A stretch of 64,000 nucleotides of DNA from Methanothrix harundinacea. Lineage in GTDB: Archaea > Halobacteriota > Methanosarcinia > Methanotrichales > Methanotrichaceae. The stretch's first letter is position 1, and each line of letters starts with the position of its first letter. Positions 8,088-18,184 of this stretch are shown here, one piece after another. The stretch lies in NCBI GenBank assembly GCA_002502785.1, contig DAQG01000124.1, positions 1 to 64,000 of the forward strand. Direction: 5' to 3'. Below the pieces are notes generated by a model. That model made no database searches and was not told the DNA's origin. It worked only from the letters and a program-made list of their open reading frames with translations. Both the position numbers and the translations under genes were made by a program.

Positions 8088-9983
8088 TCATTCTGCTGCC
8101 TCAAGGCAGAAGAAGTCGTAGTCTATGGACCTGTGAGCGTAGCCTGGCTCGCCCCAACCACGGCCGTTGTTGACGATCGTCCTGTCCCAGACCTCGAGCA
8201 GTATCTCATAACCACAGGGTGGCAGACCCGTCGTATCCCAGGTGAAGGTCAAACCCGCATCTCCCTGGTCGCTCACGCCAGCATATTTCCTGACCGGCAG
8301 GACCAAACCTGGGCAAGGCGGATGCATACCACACCTGTAGCTCAACCGATAGCTGTAGAAATGATCGTCGGTGGCAGTAATCTTGCCGGTGACGGTATCC
8401 CCTATCGTGATATCACCACATTTTGCCGTGGTCAGGAATTCCAATGTTGCATTCGGCGGGGTGTTATCGATCACGACCACCACTGGAGAGCTTACGTGCT
8501 CGGTGCCGCCCACGTCTTCGACGGTCAGTCTCAGGCTGTACTTGCCATTCTTTCCTCCGGTATTCCAGGGATAATACAGCCCTCCCGTCACAGAGTCAGA
8601 GTCGCAGATTATGTCCAGCCATCCTTCGGAGTCTGGAACCCTGTTGACCCGCACCCAGAGGCTCGGCCATATGAATGTCCACTCTTTGAAGGAATCGGTC
8701 AGCGGCTTGAAGCTGGAAGGATCGGGTGGCGTCGTGGGGCTGGACCATTCACCATACTCCACTTTGAACCTTCTGCACTCTTCGCAGGATGGCATAAGAC
8801 CGAGGATCTCCACCGATCCTCCAAAGGGACTGTCGAAGGCTTCAAACGGCGGTGTAGTTGCACTCCAGCCGTTGGCCAATCCGTCGGAGTTGATATTTCC
8901 TACGGGCATCCCGCCCACCCGGATGATGGCAGCTCCACAGGGAGGTCTCTCCACACTGCCCAAAACCAAAGATAGAGCATCAAGACCCAACTCCTTTGTC
9001 TTGGGCTCAAAGCAACGAGTGATATCTTCGTTGGTACAGATGACGCCATCGCCAAGGAGGAGAACGTCACCATCGCTGAAAGCCAGCTCGCCTCGATATA
9101 GAAGCTCGGTGGAGAAGTGTATTAGCTGCCTGTTGCCGCCTCTGTCGGCCGTCACGGCATCAAGGCCAAAGTCAACGCCGCGGTTGGGGATGCCAGCGGG
9201 TACGGAAGACGAGAGGAGAAGAGCGTTCTCTGCCACGATGTTCCCCTGAACAGAGAGGAGATCCCCATCTAGCAAGAGAGGCTTCTCGACCTCCGGAGCT
9301 GTGCCCTCCGTGGAGAACCACATGTCGATCCCGTACTCCTCCAGAGTTTGGGGCAACATCCCGGGGTTGTCCAACCACTTTTCCCGACTGATCTCGGAGG
9401 CGTAATCCAAGAATTTCGTTATTCTGTATGGATCTCCGATGAAATGAACGGCGTCTAGGCCCAAATCGCTCCTGGCTCCGATATCAAAATTGGCCAATAG
9501 AGCTCTGTTGGGGATCACAGCCCCGTTGGTGGCCAACAAATCTCCTGCAGTAAATCGGCCGCGGGGGTCGTCAAGCTCTGTAGAGAATGCGACCAGGGGT
9601 CGATCTACATCGATGACGTCGGCAGCATCCAAGCCCAGATCCTGTTCAGATTTGAAAACGGCCAATAGCTCCCTGTTTCGGGCGAATACATTGCAGCCAG
9701 GACCCAAAAGATCTCCATCAGATATTATGGGGTTGCCATCAGCAGGTTCAGGGCCTTGAGTGACGAAATCTTCTTCAGTCGAGAAGAATACGTCTCTGCA
9801 GACGGTTATGGTTTCAGGGATTTCCTCAGCGCCGGGCATTTCTGCTATGCCCTGAACCTCCGTCGACGTGTAGAGGTCGGCCATCTCCAATACGGCTGGC
9901 GTCGCCACAACGTTCTCCTGTGAATATGCCGGTAGAGCCATTAAAAAAAACAACAGTAGCACCAATATCATTATTTTCTTCAT
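8088..9983 (-). CDS. secreted paralogue with DLGLDAV-type repeats
   Basis: About 631 residues. The start is set at the ATG at 9983, because GGAGGG lies about nine bases before it; an in-frame ATG further upstream overlaps that site. A clear signal peptide follows (KK, then a run of leucines to LPAYS). Residues of about 65-350 contain four units that begin FSTE, pass through DGDLL or DGDVL and end DLGLDA(V/L), matching the neighbouring protein almost position by position. The second half differs: Cys-containing, beta-rich, with an Ig-like part (SPVVVVIDNTPPNATLEF) typical of extracellular proteins. Terminator hairpin downstream. No known function; most likely a surface or secreted structural or binding protein. 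Confidence 0.82.
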   Translation of the reverse strand: MKKIMILVLLLFFLMALPAYSQENVVATPAVLEMADLYTSTEVQGIAEMPGAEEIPETITVCRDVFFSTEEDFVTQGPEPADGNPIISDGDLLGPGCNVFARNRELLAVFKSEQDLGLDAADVIDVDRPLVAFSTELDDPRGRFTAGDLLATNGAVIPNRALLANFDIGARSDLGLDAVHFIGDPYRITKFLDYASEISREKWLDNPGMLPQTLEEYGIDMWFSTEGTAPEVEKPLLLDGDLLSVQGNIVAENALLLSSSVPAGIPNRGVDFGLDAVTADRGGNRQLIHFSTELLYRGELAFSDGDVLLLGDGVICTNEDITRCFEPKTKELGLDALSLVLGSVERPPCGAAIIRVGGMPVGNINSDGLANGWSATTPPFEAFDSPFGGSVEILGLMPSCEECRRFKVEYGEWSSPTTPPDPSSFKPLTDSFKEWTFIWPSLWVRVNRVPDSEGWLDIICDSDSVTGGLYYPWNTGGKNGKYSLRLTVEDVGGTEHVSSPVVVVIDNTPPNATLEFLTTAKCGDITIGDTVTGKITATDDHFYSYRLSYRCGMHPPCPGLVLPVRKYAGVSDQGDAGLTFTWDTTGLPPCGYEILLEVWDRTIVNNGRGWGEPGYAHRSIDYDFFCLEAAE

Positions 9984-10165
9984 TTTATACATCCCTCCAG
10001 CAGTTCCATTCAGCACTGATTAATCTGAACATTTAATAATGAACATTCAGAACATAAACATTTTTTGGTGCTTTGAAAAATCACGATGTCACTTAGAAGC
10101 GAGCTTAAAAAAGTCGGTTCAACTCATAATCAGAATAGAGCCGAGCTAGCAAAGGACTGGTCGCA

Positions 10166-11401
10166 TCACTGGACGGCGCCCTTCACTTCGTCGACGATCT
10201 TGCCGATGAAACCCTTCTCCTTCTTCTCCGAGGGCTTTTCCTTCTTTTTCGCGCCCTCAGTACTCTTGGCCTCTTCCTTTCGTTCGCCGAACTCGGCGGC
10301 CAGCTCTTCGAGAAGCTCCCTTTGCCTTCCTGAGAGGTTCGTGGGGGTCTTTACGTTCACCCTCACGTGCATGTCGCCGGTGCCTCCAAAGCCGTGAAGC
10401 CTGGGAATCCCCTTCCCTTTCAGCCGAAAGACCGAGCCGCTCTGGGTTCCTGGCGGGATCTTTATCCTCGCCTTCTTTCCGTCCAGGGTCGGAACCTCAA
10501 GGTCGGTTCCCAGGGCCGCCTGGGTGATCGTCAGGGGAGACTCGTAGAGGAGCTCGTCTTCGTCCCTCCTGTAGAGGGGATGGGGCCGGACGTTCACGAA
10601 GACGTATAGATCGCCAGACTCGCCTCCGGGGTCGGGGCTCGCCTCCCCCTGCCCCCCGAGCCGGAGGTGCTGGCCGGTCTCAACCCCCGCCGGGATCTTG
10701 ACGTTGATCGTCCTCGTCTTTCGGACTCGACCCGACCCTCGGCACTCACTGCAGGGGTCGGATACTATCTGACCTCTTCCCCCGCACTGGGGACAAGTGG
10801 TGGAGGTCATCATCTGGCCAAAGGGCGTCTTCTGGACCCTCGTGACCTGGCCGGTGCCGCTGCACTGGGAACAAGTCTCCGGCGACGTTCCGGGCTTTGC
10901 CCCCGAACCGCTGCAGGTGGGGCACTTTTCCATCCTCGGAACTTCTATGGAAGTCTCAAGGCCCGCTGCCACCTCTTCCAGGGTCATGCTGAGATCGTAC
11001 CGCAGATCCCGACCCCGGGCAGGCCCCCGCCTTCCGCCACGACCGGCACCGCCTCCGAAGATCAGATCAAAGATGCTGCCTCCGCCAAACCCTCCGCCGC
11101 CTCCGAAGCCGAAACCCCGGAGCAGGTCCTCGAAGTCGACGCCCCTGAAGATGTCTTCCTGGGAGTAGCGGCCGTCGATCCCGGCGTGGCCGAACTGGTC
11201 GTACTGCTTTCTCTTGTCTGAGTCGGAGAGGACAGCGTAGGCTTCAGAGATCTCCTTGAACTTCTCCTCGGCGTCGGGCTCTTTGGACCTGTCAGGATGG
11301 TACTGGAGAGCAAGCTTTCGATAAGCGCTCTTGATCTCCTTTTGGTCCGATTCTTTTCCGACTCCGAGAACTTCGTAGTAGTCTCTTTTGCTCCCAGCCA
11401 C
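10166..11401 (-). CDS. dnaJ: chaperone DnaJ (Hsp40)
   Basis: Co-chaperone that delivers unfolded proteins to DnaK and stimulates its ATPase. The 411 residues contain the J domain with HPD at 35-37, a G/F-rich linker (about 95-125), four zinc-binding CxxCxGxG repeats ([32 protein letters not shown]; about 158-232) and the C-terminal substrate-binding domain. An unusual Lys/Glu-rich tail of about 45 residues follows the last beta domain. It is downstream of dnaK and grpE on the same strand, in the usual order for archaea that have this system. Confidence 0.97.
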   Translation of the reverse strand: MAGSKRDYYEVLGVGKESDQKEIKSAYRKLALQYHPDRSKEPDAEEKFKEISEAYAVLSDSDKRKQYDQFGHAGIDGRYSQEDIFRGVDFEDLLRGFGFGGGGGFGGGSIFDLIFGGGAGRGGRRGPARGRDLRYDLSMTLEEVAAGLETSIEVPRMEKCPTCSGSGAKPGTSPETCSQCSGTGQVTRVQKTPFGQMMTSTTCPQCGGRGQIVSDPCSECRGSGRVRKTRTINVKIPAGVETGQHLRLGGQGEASPDPGGESGDLYVFVNVRPHPLYRRDEDELLYESPLTITQAALGTDLEVPTLDGKKARIKIPPGTQSGSVFRLKGKGIPRLHGFGGTGDMHVRVNVKTPTNLSGRQRELLEELAAEFGERKEEAKSTEGAKKKEKPSEKKEKGFIGKIVDEVKGAVQ

Positions 11402-11465
11402 TGGCTATCCTCTCCGGCATCCTCGTTTCAAGATCTTCTGGGACCGCATTCGACCTTCATCGACC

Positions 11466-13322
11466 TTATTTCTTGTCGTTCACGACCTCGAAATCGGCGT
11501 CGATCGTCTCGCCGGAGGATGAGGCGTCTGAACTGCCCTGCTGGCTTTGTTGCTGCTGTTGTTGCTGCTGGGCTGCCCTCTGGTACATCGCAGTGGAGAG
11601 CTCGTAGACGGCGTTCTGGAGAGTCTCGGACTTCTCCTTGATCTTCTCGATCTCACCGCCTGCAAGCGCCTCTTTCGCCTCTTCGATCGCCTTTTCGATC
11701 TTCTCTTTTTGGTCGGCGGTGGCGGCGTCTCCGGCCTCCTTGAGGGCCTTCTCAGCGGTGTAGACGAGGGTCTCTGCCTGGTTCTTAGCCTCGATCTCCT
11801 CTTTCCTCTTGGTGTCCTCGTAGGCGTGCTGCTCGGCCTCTCTCACCTTCCGCTCGATCTCGTTCTGGGAGAGCTTGTTCGGAGCGGAGATGGTGATCGC
11901 CTGCTGCTTTCCGGTGGCCATGTCCTTCGCCGAGACGTTCAAGATCCCGTTGGCGTCGATGTCGAAGGAGACCTCGATTTGGGGTATGCCTCGGGGCGCG
12001 GGCGGAATCCCAGCCAGGTTGAACCGTCCGAGGGAGGTGTTGTCTTTGGCCATGGGCCTCTCGCCCTGGAGGACGTGGATCTCGACCGTCGTCTGGTTGT
12101 CGGCGGCGGTGGTAAAGATCTGGCTCTTTTTGGTGGGGATGGTGGTGTTCCTCTCGATCAGCTTCGTGTCGACGCCGCCGAGGGTCTCGATCCCAAGGGA
12201 GAGGGGCGTCACGTCCAGAAGGAGGATGTCTTTCACCTCTCCTCCGAGAACTCCGCCCTGGACCGCCGCGCCGATGGCCACGCACTCCATCGGATCGACT
12301 CCCCTTTCGGCCTCCTTTCCCATAAAGTCGCTGACGAACTTTCTGACCGAGGGCATCCTGGTGGGGCCGCCGACGAGGATGATCTTGTCGATCCCGGACT
12401 TGTCGAGCTTAGCATCCCCAATCGCCTGCGTCATGGGGGCCCGACACCGCTCCAGCACGTCCTTGATCAGCTCCTCCAGTTTCGCACGGGTTAACGTCAT
12501 GTCCAGATGCTTGGGCCCTGTCTGGTCCGCGGTGATGTAAGGGAGGTTGATAGTCGTCTGGAGGACGCTGGATAGCTCGATCTTGGCGATCTCGACCGCC
12601 TCTCTCAGCCTCTGAATCGCCATACGATCGTTTTTGAGGTTGGCCCCAGAATCCTGCCTGAACTTTTCGACGACGTAATCGGTCAGGATCTCGTCCATGT
12701 CCCGGCCCCCGAGCTGGGTGTCGCCGCTCGTCGACTTGACCTCGAAGACTCCCTCGCCCGCCTCCATGATGGTGACGTCGAGAGTTCCTCCGCCGAAGTC
12801 GAAGACCATGAGGGTCGCCTCGCCCTCTTTGTCCATGCCGTAGGCGAGGGCTGCAGCCGTCGGCTCGTTGATGATCCTGACCACATCTAACCCTGCGATC
12901 GTACCGGCGTCCTTGGTGGCCTGCCTCTGGTTGTCGTTGAAGTAGGCGGGAACGGTGATCACGGCTTTTTCCACCTTCTCGCCCAGGTACGACTCGGCGT
13001 CCTCCTTGATCTTTCGGAGGATGTAGGACGATATGTCCTGAGGCGTGTAGGATTTGCCGTAGGCCTCCACTCTGTAGTCCTGACCCATCTTACGCTTGAT
13101 TCCGGTTATCGTGCCGTCGGGATTAGTCGCCGCCTGTCTTCGGGCAGGCTCTCCCACCAGCCTCTGGCCGTCTTTGGTGAAGGCGACGTAAGAGGGAAAC
13201 GCCTTTCCTCCGGCGACGATGCTCGTACCCTCAGCGCTGGGGATCATGGTGGGCTTTCCGCCGATCAGGACGGCGGCGGCTGAGTTGCTGGTTCCCAGGT
13301 CTATGCCTATGATCTTGGACAC
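11466..13322 (-). CDS. dnaK: chaperone DnaK (Hsp70)
   Basis: ATP-driven foldase. The 618 residues begin with the phosphate-binding [10 protein letters not shown] and carry the second Hsp70 signature [12 protein letters not shown] and the third [10 protein letters not shown]. The substrate-binding domain and helical lid follow, ending in a glutamine-rich linker and an acidic tail ([12 protein letters not shown]) like the bacterial EEVD-type ends. Methanogen hsp70 genes are regarded as acquired from bacteria; that is family knowledge, not shown here. It lies between grpE and dnaJ on one strand with short gaps. Confidence 0.97.
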   Translation of the reverse strand: MSKIIGIDLGTSNSAAAVLIGGKPTMIPSAEGTSIVAGGKAFPSYVAFTKDGQRLVGEPARRQAATNPDGTITGIKRKMGQDYRVEAYGKSYTPQDISSYILRKIKEDAESYLGEKVEKAVITVPAYFNDNQRQATKDAGTIAGLDVVRIINEPTAAALAYGMDKEGEATLMVFDFGGGTLDVTIMEAGEGVFEVKSTSGDTQLGGRDMDEILTDYVVEKFRQDSGANLKNDRMAIQRLREAVEIAKIELSSVLQTTINLPYITADQTGPKHLDMTLTRAKLEELIKDVLERCRAPMTQAIGDAKLDKSGIDKIILVGGPTRMPSVRKFVSDFMGKEAERGVDPMECVAIGAAVQGGVLGGEVKDILLLDVTPLSLGIETLGGVDTKLIERNTTIPTKKSQIFTTAADNQTTVEIHVLQGERPMAKDNTSLGRFNLAGIPPAPRGIPQIEVSFDIDANGILNVSAKDMATGKQQAITISAPNKLSQNEIERKVREAEQHAYEDTKRKEEIEAKNQAETLVYTAEKALKEAGDAATADQKEKIEKAIEEAKEALAGGEIEKIKEKSETLQNAVYELSTAMYQRAAQQQQQQQQSQQGSSDASSSGETIDADFEVVNDKK

Positions 13323-13356
13323 GTTATCACCTTCTCGAAATCGAACTATTGAATAT

Positions 13357-13941
13357 TTACCGTTTTTTAGAGACCAGGACCTTGGAGAAGCGGATCACCC
13401 TGGAGTTCAGGGCGTAGCCGCGCTGGACCTCCTCGGTCACCGTCCCATCGTCGTGTTCATCGGACTCGACCATCATCAAAGCCTCGTGCCTGTAGGGGTC
13501 GAACTTCTCGCCTTGCGCCTTGATCGGCTCAAGCCCCTCAGTTTTGAGGACGTCCAAAAGCTGTTGCTGGATCTTCTCCATACCCTCAACGTGCTTTGCA
13601 GCCTGATCGAGGCTGTCGAGGACCGGCAAGAGCTTTGATATCAGCTTCTCTGAGGCGTACCTGGAGAGGGCCTCCTTCTCCCGGGCGGCTCGCTTAATTG
13701 TGTTGTCAAGCTCCGCTCTGCATCTCAAAAGCTGATCTGTCCGATCTTCTGCCGCCCTCTTGGCTTCTTCAAGCAGTTTTCTCAGCTCTTGGGAGTCCAG
13801 GTTCTCAAGGTCCGGACCCGCCGCCTCTTCGACCGGCTCTTTGGCCTTGCTGCTCGTCTCGGACGATGCGGTCTTCCCCTTATTCTCAGAGGGATCATTC
13901 GTTTTTTCGCTATGCTTCGCCTTCATAAACCACCCCATCAC
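13357..13941 (-). CDS. grpE: nucleotide exchange factor GrpE
   Basis: Dimeric cofactor that releases ADP from DnaK. The 194-residue protein has a charged, disordered N-terminus, a long helix (about 45-130) and the C-terminal beta-wing with the family pattern [15 protein letters not shown] and [20 protein letters not shown]. The start is either the ATG at 13941 or an in-frame ATG five codons later. It is the first gene of the grpE-dnaK-dnaJ set. Confidence 0.96.
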   Translation of the reverse strand: MMGWFMKAKHSEKTNDPSENKGKTASSETSSKAKEPVEEAAGPDLENLDSQELRKLLEEAKRAAEDRTDQLLRCRAELDNTIKRAAREKEALSRYASEKLISKLLPVLDSLDQAAKHVEGMEKIQQQLLDVLKTEGLEPIKAQGEKFDPYRHEALMMVESDEHDDGTVTEEVQRGYALNSRVIRFSKVLVSKKR

Positions 13942-13991
13942 GTCAGGGGCGTAAAGATAATCGACGAAAAAATCCTGCCCGGATAGAGGCT

Positions 13992-14012
13992 GGAGGGCAT
14001 AATCAGCCCTCC
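13992..14012 (-). terminator. hairpin after the thermosome gene
   Basis: GGAGGGC and GCCCTCC form a perfect 7-bp stem with a seven-base loop between the 3' end of the thermosome gene and the start of grpE. There is no good T-run after it, so its role as terminator is tentative. Confidence 0.4.
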
Positions 14013-14040
14013 CGCCTCGTCTCCTTCGAATTAGCCCGAT

Positions 14041-15687
14041 CTACATCATGGGGGGCATCATCGGCCTTCTGGTGTAGTCGTGGGGACTCTGGCCGGGCTT
14101 CGGCCTCAGGCCCTCGACCTTGGCCGCGATCACGTCGTCGACCCGAAGGACGAGAGTGGCAGCGGCGGTGCCGGACTTGATCGCCTGGGTCTTGACCCTG
14201 AGCGGTTCGACGACCCCCTGGGCCATCATGTCGGCGGGCTTGCCGGTGTTCATGTCGAGGCCGTAGCTCTTTTTGCCAGCGCCGTGGCTGGACCGGAGGT
14301 TCACGAGGACGTCTATCGAGTCGAAACCTGCGTTCTCGGCCAGGTTCAGCGGAATCTCTTCGACGGCGTCGGCGAAGGCCTTGACGGCGAGCTGGTCTCT
14401 CCCGCTCATGGTGGAGGCGTACTGTCGGAGTTTCTCTGCCACTTCTATCTCGGGAGCTCCGCCACCGGGAACGATCTTCTTCGACTCGAGGACCGTTCCC
14501 ACCGACCAGAGGGCGTCCTCAAGAGCCCTCTCAATATTATCCCGAAGCTGCTCGCTCGACCCGTGGATGACCACGGTCACGGCCTTAGCTCCATGGCACC
14601 CCTCGACGAAGATCATCTTCTTCTCCTTACCGATCTTCTTCTCTCTGACGAGTTCAGCTGATCCCAGATCCTCTTCGCTCATCTCCAAGGGGTCGGTCAC
14701 GATCTTTCCGCCTGTGGCCAGAGCCAAGAACTTCATGTCCTCGTCGCTGACCCTTCTTGCGGCTATGATCCCGAAGTTTGCCAGGTATCGCGAGGCGTAA
14801 GCTCCGATCCCCTGCTTGCAGAAGACGACGTTTGCGCCGACCTTGGCCATGGCGTCGACCTTCTCCTTCAAAACCTCGTCCTCGCCCTCTCTGAAGCTGC
14901 TGAGGCTTTCGGGGCTCGATATGGTGACCTTGGCGTCGGTGGATAGCTTCTTCAGCTCCAGGGTGCTGTCCAGAAGAACGATCCTCGCGCCCTCCACCTT
15001 CTTCGGCATATCGGGGTTGAGCCTCTCCTTGTCCAGGACGACGCCCTGCTCAAGCTCCGTGTCCTTCACCGAGCCGCTGCCGATCTTGACGAAATTGACC
15101 CTCTCTTCGACGTCCACTTTCCCATCTTCCTCGATGGCCGAGGCGGCGTCGACGCAGATCTCAGCGAGCTTGTCTTTGAAGACCTCGATCCCCTTTCCAG
15201 TCATGGCAGTCTCGGCGATCTTCTTCAAGATATCGCGATCCTCCGTTGAGACGGTCACCGCCATCTCTTCCAGGAACTCGTAGGCCTTCTTCTGGACCGC
15301 CTTGTAACCCTGAACGATCACCGTAGGATGGACGCCGATGTTTATCAGCTCCTCGGCGTTTTCAAGAAGCCCTCCGGCGATGACGACGGCGGTGGTGGTC
15401 CCGTCTCCCACCTCGTCTTCCTGGGCCCGGGACACCTCGACGATCATCTTCGCCACAGGATGCTCGATATCCATCTCCCTGAGGATGGTGGCCCCATCGT
15501 TGGTGATGACGACGTCTCCTGTGCCGTCCACCAACATCTTGTCCATGCCCTTTGGGCCGAGGGTGGTCTTCACGGCCTCGGCCACAGCCTTCGCCGCCAT
15601 TATGTTCTTGCGCTGAGCGTCCTTTCCGGTCTCGCGCTTATGTCCTTCTTTTAGGATCAGTATAGGAGCGTTTGTCAAGCCAGCCAA
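14041..15687 (-). CDS. thermosome subunit (group II chaperonin)
   Basis: A 548-residue subunit of the archaeal ring chaperonin, which folds proteins in an ATP-driven cage. Family landmarks are [12 protein letters not shown] (41-52), the nucleotide loop GDGTTTAVV (94-102), [10 protein letters not shown] in the equatorial domain and the Met-rich C-terminus ending PPMM. It lies upstream of grpE-dnaK-dnaJ on the same strand but is separated by a hairpin. Its own TATA box lies about 45 bases upstream. Which paralogue (alpha, beta, gamma) it is cannot be told here. Confidence 0.96.
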   Translation of the reverse strand: MAGLTNAPILILKEGHKRETGKDAQRKNIMAAKAVAEAVKTTLGPKGMDKMLVDGTGDVVITNDGATILREMDIEHPVAKMIVEVSRAQEDEVGDGTTTAVVIAGGLLENAEELINIGVHPTVIVQGYKAVQKKAYEFLEEMAVTVSTEDRDILKKIAETAMTGKGIEVFKDKLAEICVDAASAIEEDGKVDVEERVNFVKIGSGSVKDTELEQGVVLDKERLNPDMPKKVEGARIVLLDSTLELKKLSTDAKVTISSPESLSSFREGEDEVLKEKVDAMAKVGANVVFCKQGIGAYASRYLANFGIIAARRVSDEDMKFLALATGGKIVTDPLEMSEEDLGSAELVREKKIGKEKKMIFVEGCHGAKAVTVVIHGSSEQLRDNIERALEDALWSVGTVLESKKIVPGGGAPEIEVAEKLRQYASTMSGRDQLAVKAFADAVEEIPLNLAENAGFDSIDVLVNLRSSHGAGKKSYGLDMNTGKPADMMAQGVVEPLRVKTQAIKSGTAAATLVLRVDDVIAAKVEGLRPKPGQSPHDYTRRPMMPPMM

Positions 15688-15731
15688 ATCGAGTCCTCCC
15701 CTGCGTTTTGGTCATCAGCAGTTTGAAGTTC

Positions 15732-15740
15732 TATATAAAT
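15732..15740 (-). promoter_or_regulatory. TATA box for the thermosome gene
   Basis: ATTTATATA on the minus strand, 45-53 bases before the ATG at 15687. This would place the transcription start some 20 bases upstream of the gene. The spacer to the divergent pstS-like gene also carries TATA-rich sequence for the other strand. Confidence 0.6.
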
Positions 15741-15775
15741 ATTGCGCAATGCCTACCTGGTGTCGGATAATACTG

Positions 15776-15790
15776 TATATAGACTATATA
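15776..15790 (+). promoter_or_regulatory. TATA-rich promoter of the phosphate operon
   Basis: Two TATATA runs (15776-15781 and 15785-15790) lie 17-31 bases before the ATG at 15807. This fits a leaderless or very short-leader transcript. A third TATATAT directly abuts the start codon. Confidence 0.5.
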
Positions 15791-15806
15791 GGAAAACGCT
15801 ATATAT

Positions 15807-16691
15807 ATGGGTATGGTGAAGTTCGATCACTTGAACGAACCTGCGAAATCACGAAGGATTCAGCTTCTGACGGCGGCATTCCTGATAGTCATGGCAGCCG
15901 GGTGCGTGGATGAGGGCGGGAAGGAGAACCTGGTCATCACCGGCTCGACCACAGTTCTTCCCGCCGTGGAGAGATGCGCGGTGGTCTTCAACCTGGCTCA
16001 GGACGAGATCGGAGTCCAGGTGAGCAGCGGCGGATCTGGACGCGGAATTCAGGATGTGGCTTCGGGGCTCGCCGACATCGGCATGGCCTCCCGAGAGGTG
16101 AAGGAGTCCGAGGTCAACCAGTTCGGGAACCATTTCGTCGAGCATCTCATTGGCTATGATGCCATCGCCGTGGTGGTCAGCAAGGAGATTTACGATGCCG
16201 GCGTGACGGGTCTCTCCTCCGATGAGGTATCAAAGATATACAGTGGTGAGATCTATAACTGGAAATATGTCGGCGGTCCCGACGAGATGATACTGTCCGT
16301 AGCGAGGATTCCCGGGTCGGGAACCGGCGATACCTTCAACGAGATGATCATGGGCAGCACCAAAGCCGAGACTGAGGGGGTCGAGGTCAACGCCATGGAG
16401 AATGCCGAGATAAAGACCCTCATAGTCCAGAGCGACAAGGCCATCGGGTACCTGGGTATAGGATACGCTAAGACCGGCGAGCTTGGGGCAGTGGCCCTCG
16501 ACGGAATCGCTCCATCGGCTGCGAACGTCAAGAACCGGACCTACAAGTTATCGAGGCCCTTGTACCTGTACACCTGGAACGGAACCAGCAAGACTGAGGC
16601 AGAGTTCATAAATTTCGTTCTGGGGCCGGAAGGTCAGAGGATAATGGAGGAGGTGGGCTTCTTCCCGGCCGCAAGTTCCGGTCAAATGTGA
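15807..16691 (+). CDS. pstS: PstS-like phosphate-binding lipoprotein
   Basis: Extracytoplasmic phosphate-binding protein of an ABC importer. A hydrophobic segment ends in the lipobox-like MAAGC near residue 33, so it is probably lipid-anchored. The phosphate-binding motifs are present: [10 protein letters not shown] at the start of the mature part, SSGGSGRGI in the middle and [10 protein letters not shown] later. The start is the ATG at 15807 or the one two codons on (15813). It heads a run pstS-pstB-phoU-AbrB/PhoU on one strand. Oddly, the two permease genes normally found between pstS and pstB are missing; only 46 bases separate these genes. Confidence 0.9.
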   Translation: MGMVKFDHLNEPAKSRRIQLLTAAFLIVMAAGCVDEGGKENLVITGSTTVLPAVERCAVVFNLAQDEIGVQVSSGGSGRGIQDVASGLADIGMASREVKESEVNQFGNHFVEHLIGYDAIAVVVSKEIYDAGVTGLSSDEVSKIYSGEIYNWKYVGGPDEMILSVARIPGSGTGDTFNEMIMGSTKAETEGVEVNAMENAEIKTLIVQSDKAIGYLGIGYAKTGELGAVALDGIAPSAANVKNRTYKLSRPLYLYTWNGTSKTEAEFINFVLGPEGQRIMEEVGFFPAASSGQM

Positions 16692-16697
16692 ACTTGA

Positions 16698-16714
16698 CGG
16701 CCGATTTTGGGCCG
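16698..16714 (+). terminator. terminator-like hairpin between pstS and pstB
   Basis: CGGCC (16698-16702) and GGCCG (16710-16714) form a short stem followed at once by AATTTTATTTAT. It could attenuate transcription after pstS; the following AT-rich stretch could also serve as a promoter for pstB. Confidence 0.4.
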
Positions 16715-16737
16715 AATTTTATTTATGGGGTCTTACA

Positions 16738-17484
16738 ATGTCTTTCAAGATTGAGTCGAGGAACCTGAACCTGTGGTACGGCGAGAACCACGCCCTGAAA
16801 GATATATCGATCGGCATCCAAGAGAATCAGATCACAGCCCTGATAGGCCCTTCGGGGTGCGGGAAGTCCACTTTCATCCGCTGTCTCAACCGGATGAACG
16901 ACCTCGTCGACATCGTGCGGATCGAGGGAGAGGTCCTCTACAGCGGCGTAAACATCTACGATAAGGATACGGACGTGGTGGAACTTCGAAAGAACATCGG
17001 CATGGTCTTCCAGAAACCAAACCCCTTTCCGATGTCCATCTACGACAACATCGCTTACGGTCCCAGGATTCACGGGGTGAAGAACGTAGACAAGATCGTG
17101 GAGGCGAGCCTCAAAGATGCCGCCCTCTGGGACGAGGTCTCTGACCGTCTCGATAAACCGGCTATGGGGCTGTCAGGTGGTCAGCAGCAGAGGCTCTGCA
17201 TAGCAAGAACCCTCGCCATGAAGCCGGACGTCATTCTATTCGACGAGCCCTGCAGCGCTCTCGACCCTGTATCCACGGCGAAGATCGAGGAGCTGATGGA
17301 CGAGCTTAGAGGGTCGTACACCCAGGTGATCGTGACCCACAATATGCAGCAGGCAGCCCGGGTTTCCGACTACACTGCCTACTTCCTGCTCGGCGAGCTG
17401 ATCGAGTGCGGCGAGACCAACGAGCTCTTTGAAAACCCCAAGGAGAAGAGCACTGAGGATTACATAACGGGCCGGTTCGGATGA
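16738..17484 (+). CDS. pstB: phosphate ABC transporter ATPase PstB
   Basis: ATP-hydrolysing subunit of the Pst importer. The 248 residues include Walker [10 protein letters not shown] (37-45), the PstB-typical [10 protein letters not shown] after it, the signature LSGGQQQR (about 145-152), Walker [14 protein letters not shown] and the switch histidine in [15 protein letters not shown]. Length and motifs are fully typical. The PstC and PstA channel subunits it would drive are not encoded in this window. Confidence 0.96.
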   Translation: MSFKIESRNLNLWYGENHALKDISIGIQENQITALIGPSGCGKSTFIRCLNRMNDLVDIVRIEGEVLYSGVNIYDKDTDVVELRKNIGMVFQKPNPFPMSIYDNIAYGPRIHGVKNVDKIVEASLKDAALWDEVSDRLDKPAMGLSGGQQQRLCIARTLAMKPDVILFDEPCSALDPVSTAKIEELMDELRGSYTQVIVTHNMQQAARVSDYTAYFLLGELIECGETNELFENPKEKSTEDYITGRFG

Positions 17485-17509
17485 GTTCATCGACGAAGAA
17501 GGGGGAGAG

Positions 17510-18169
17510 ATGAGTCCTTACAGAGAGCGTTATCACAGGGAGCTTGAAGAGCTCAAGATGGACGCGGAGAAGCTGGTGGATCAGGTCGATCTGGCGGTGG
17601 CCAAGTCGGTAGAGGCTCTTCGCGAGTACAATGTGGAGAAGGCGCGAGAGGTCATAAGAGACGACCAGATCGTGAACGACCTGAACCTGAGGATAGAGAA
17701 GCGGTGCATGCAGCTTTTGGCGCTTCAGCAGCCCATGGCCAAGGATCTTCGGCTGATCGTCACCACCCTTAAGATCGGTATCGATCTCGAGCGTATCGGC
17801 GACCTGGCGGTGGACATAGCGAGGATCGTGGTCCACTCCAAGGACAAGGTCCAGGTGAAGAGCCTGAAGAACATACCGAGGATGGCGGAGATCGCAGGAG
17901 AGATGCTTGCTCAGGCCAACGAGGCCTTCAAGAAAAACGACGCGAACCTCGCCCGGGAGACGACCAAGTGGGATTATGAGGTTGACGCCCTCTATCAGAA
18001 GGTGAGGGACACACTCCTCAAGATCATAGGCGGAAACCCCGACCTGATCGAAGACGCGACCCCGCTTCTCCTGGTGAACAAGCATCTAGAACGGATCGCA
18101 GATCACGTATGCAACATATGTGAGAGCATTATATACATGGTCGAGGCGAAACGAGAACATCTCAACTGA
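17510..18169 (+). CDS. phoU: phosphate signalling protein PhoU
   Basis: A 219-residue, all-helical protein with the two three-helix repeats of PhoU. Each repeat carries the metal-binding E/D-rich signature (LRLIVTTLKIGIDLERIGD and LLVNKHLERIADHVCNI). PhoU proteins restrain phosphate uptake by acting on Pst. The gene follows pstB by 25 bases on the same strand and precedes a second PhoU-related gene by 15 bases. Confidence 0.95.
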   Translation: MSPYRERYHRELEELKMDAEKLVDQVDLAVAKSVEALREYNVEKAREVIRDDQIVNDLNLRIEKRCMQLLALQQPMAKDLRLIVTTLKIGIDLERIGDLAVDIARIVVHSKDKVQVKSLKNIPRMAEIAGEMLAQANEAFKKNDANLARETTKWDYEVDALYQKVRDTLLKIIGGNPDLIEDATPLLLVNKHLERIADHVCNICESIIYMVEAKREHLN

Positions 18170-18184
18170 ATTTGCCGGATTTTT

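Noticed and set aside
10021..10070. Imperfect palindrome around GAACATT repeats upstream of the 9983 start
   Set aside because: Arms match only in part in very AT-rich sequence; not strong enough to call an operator.
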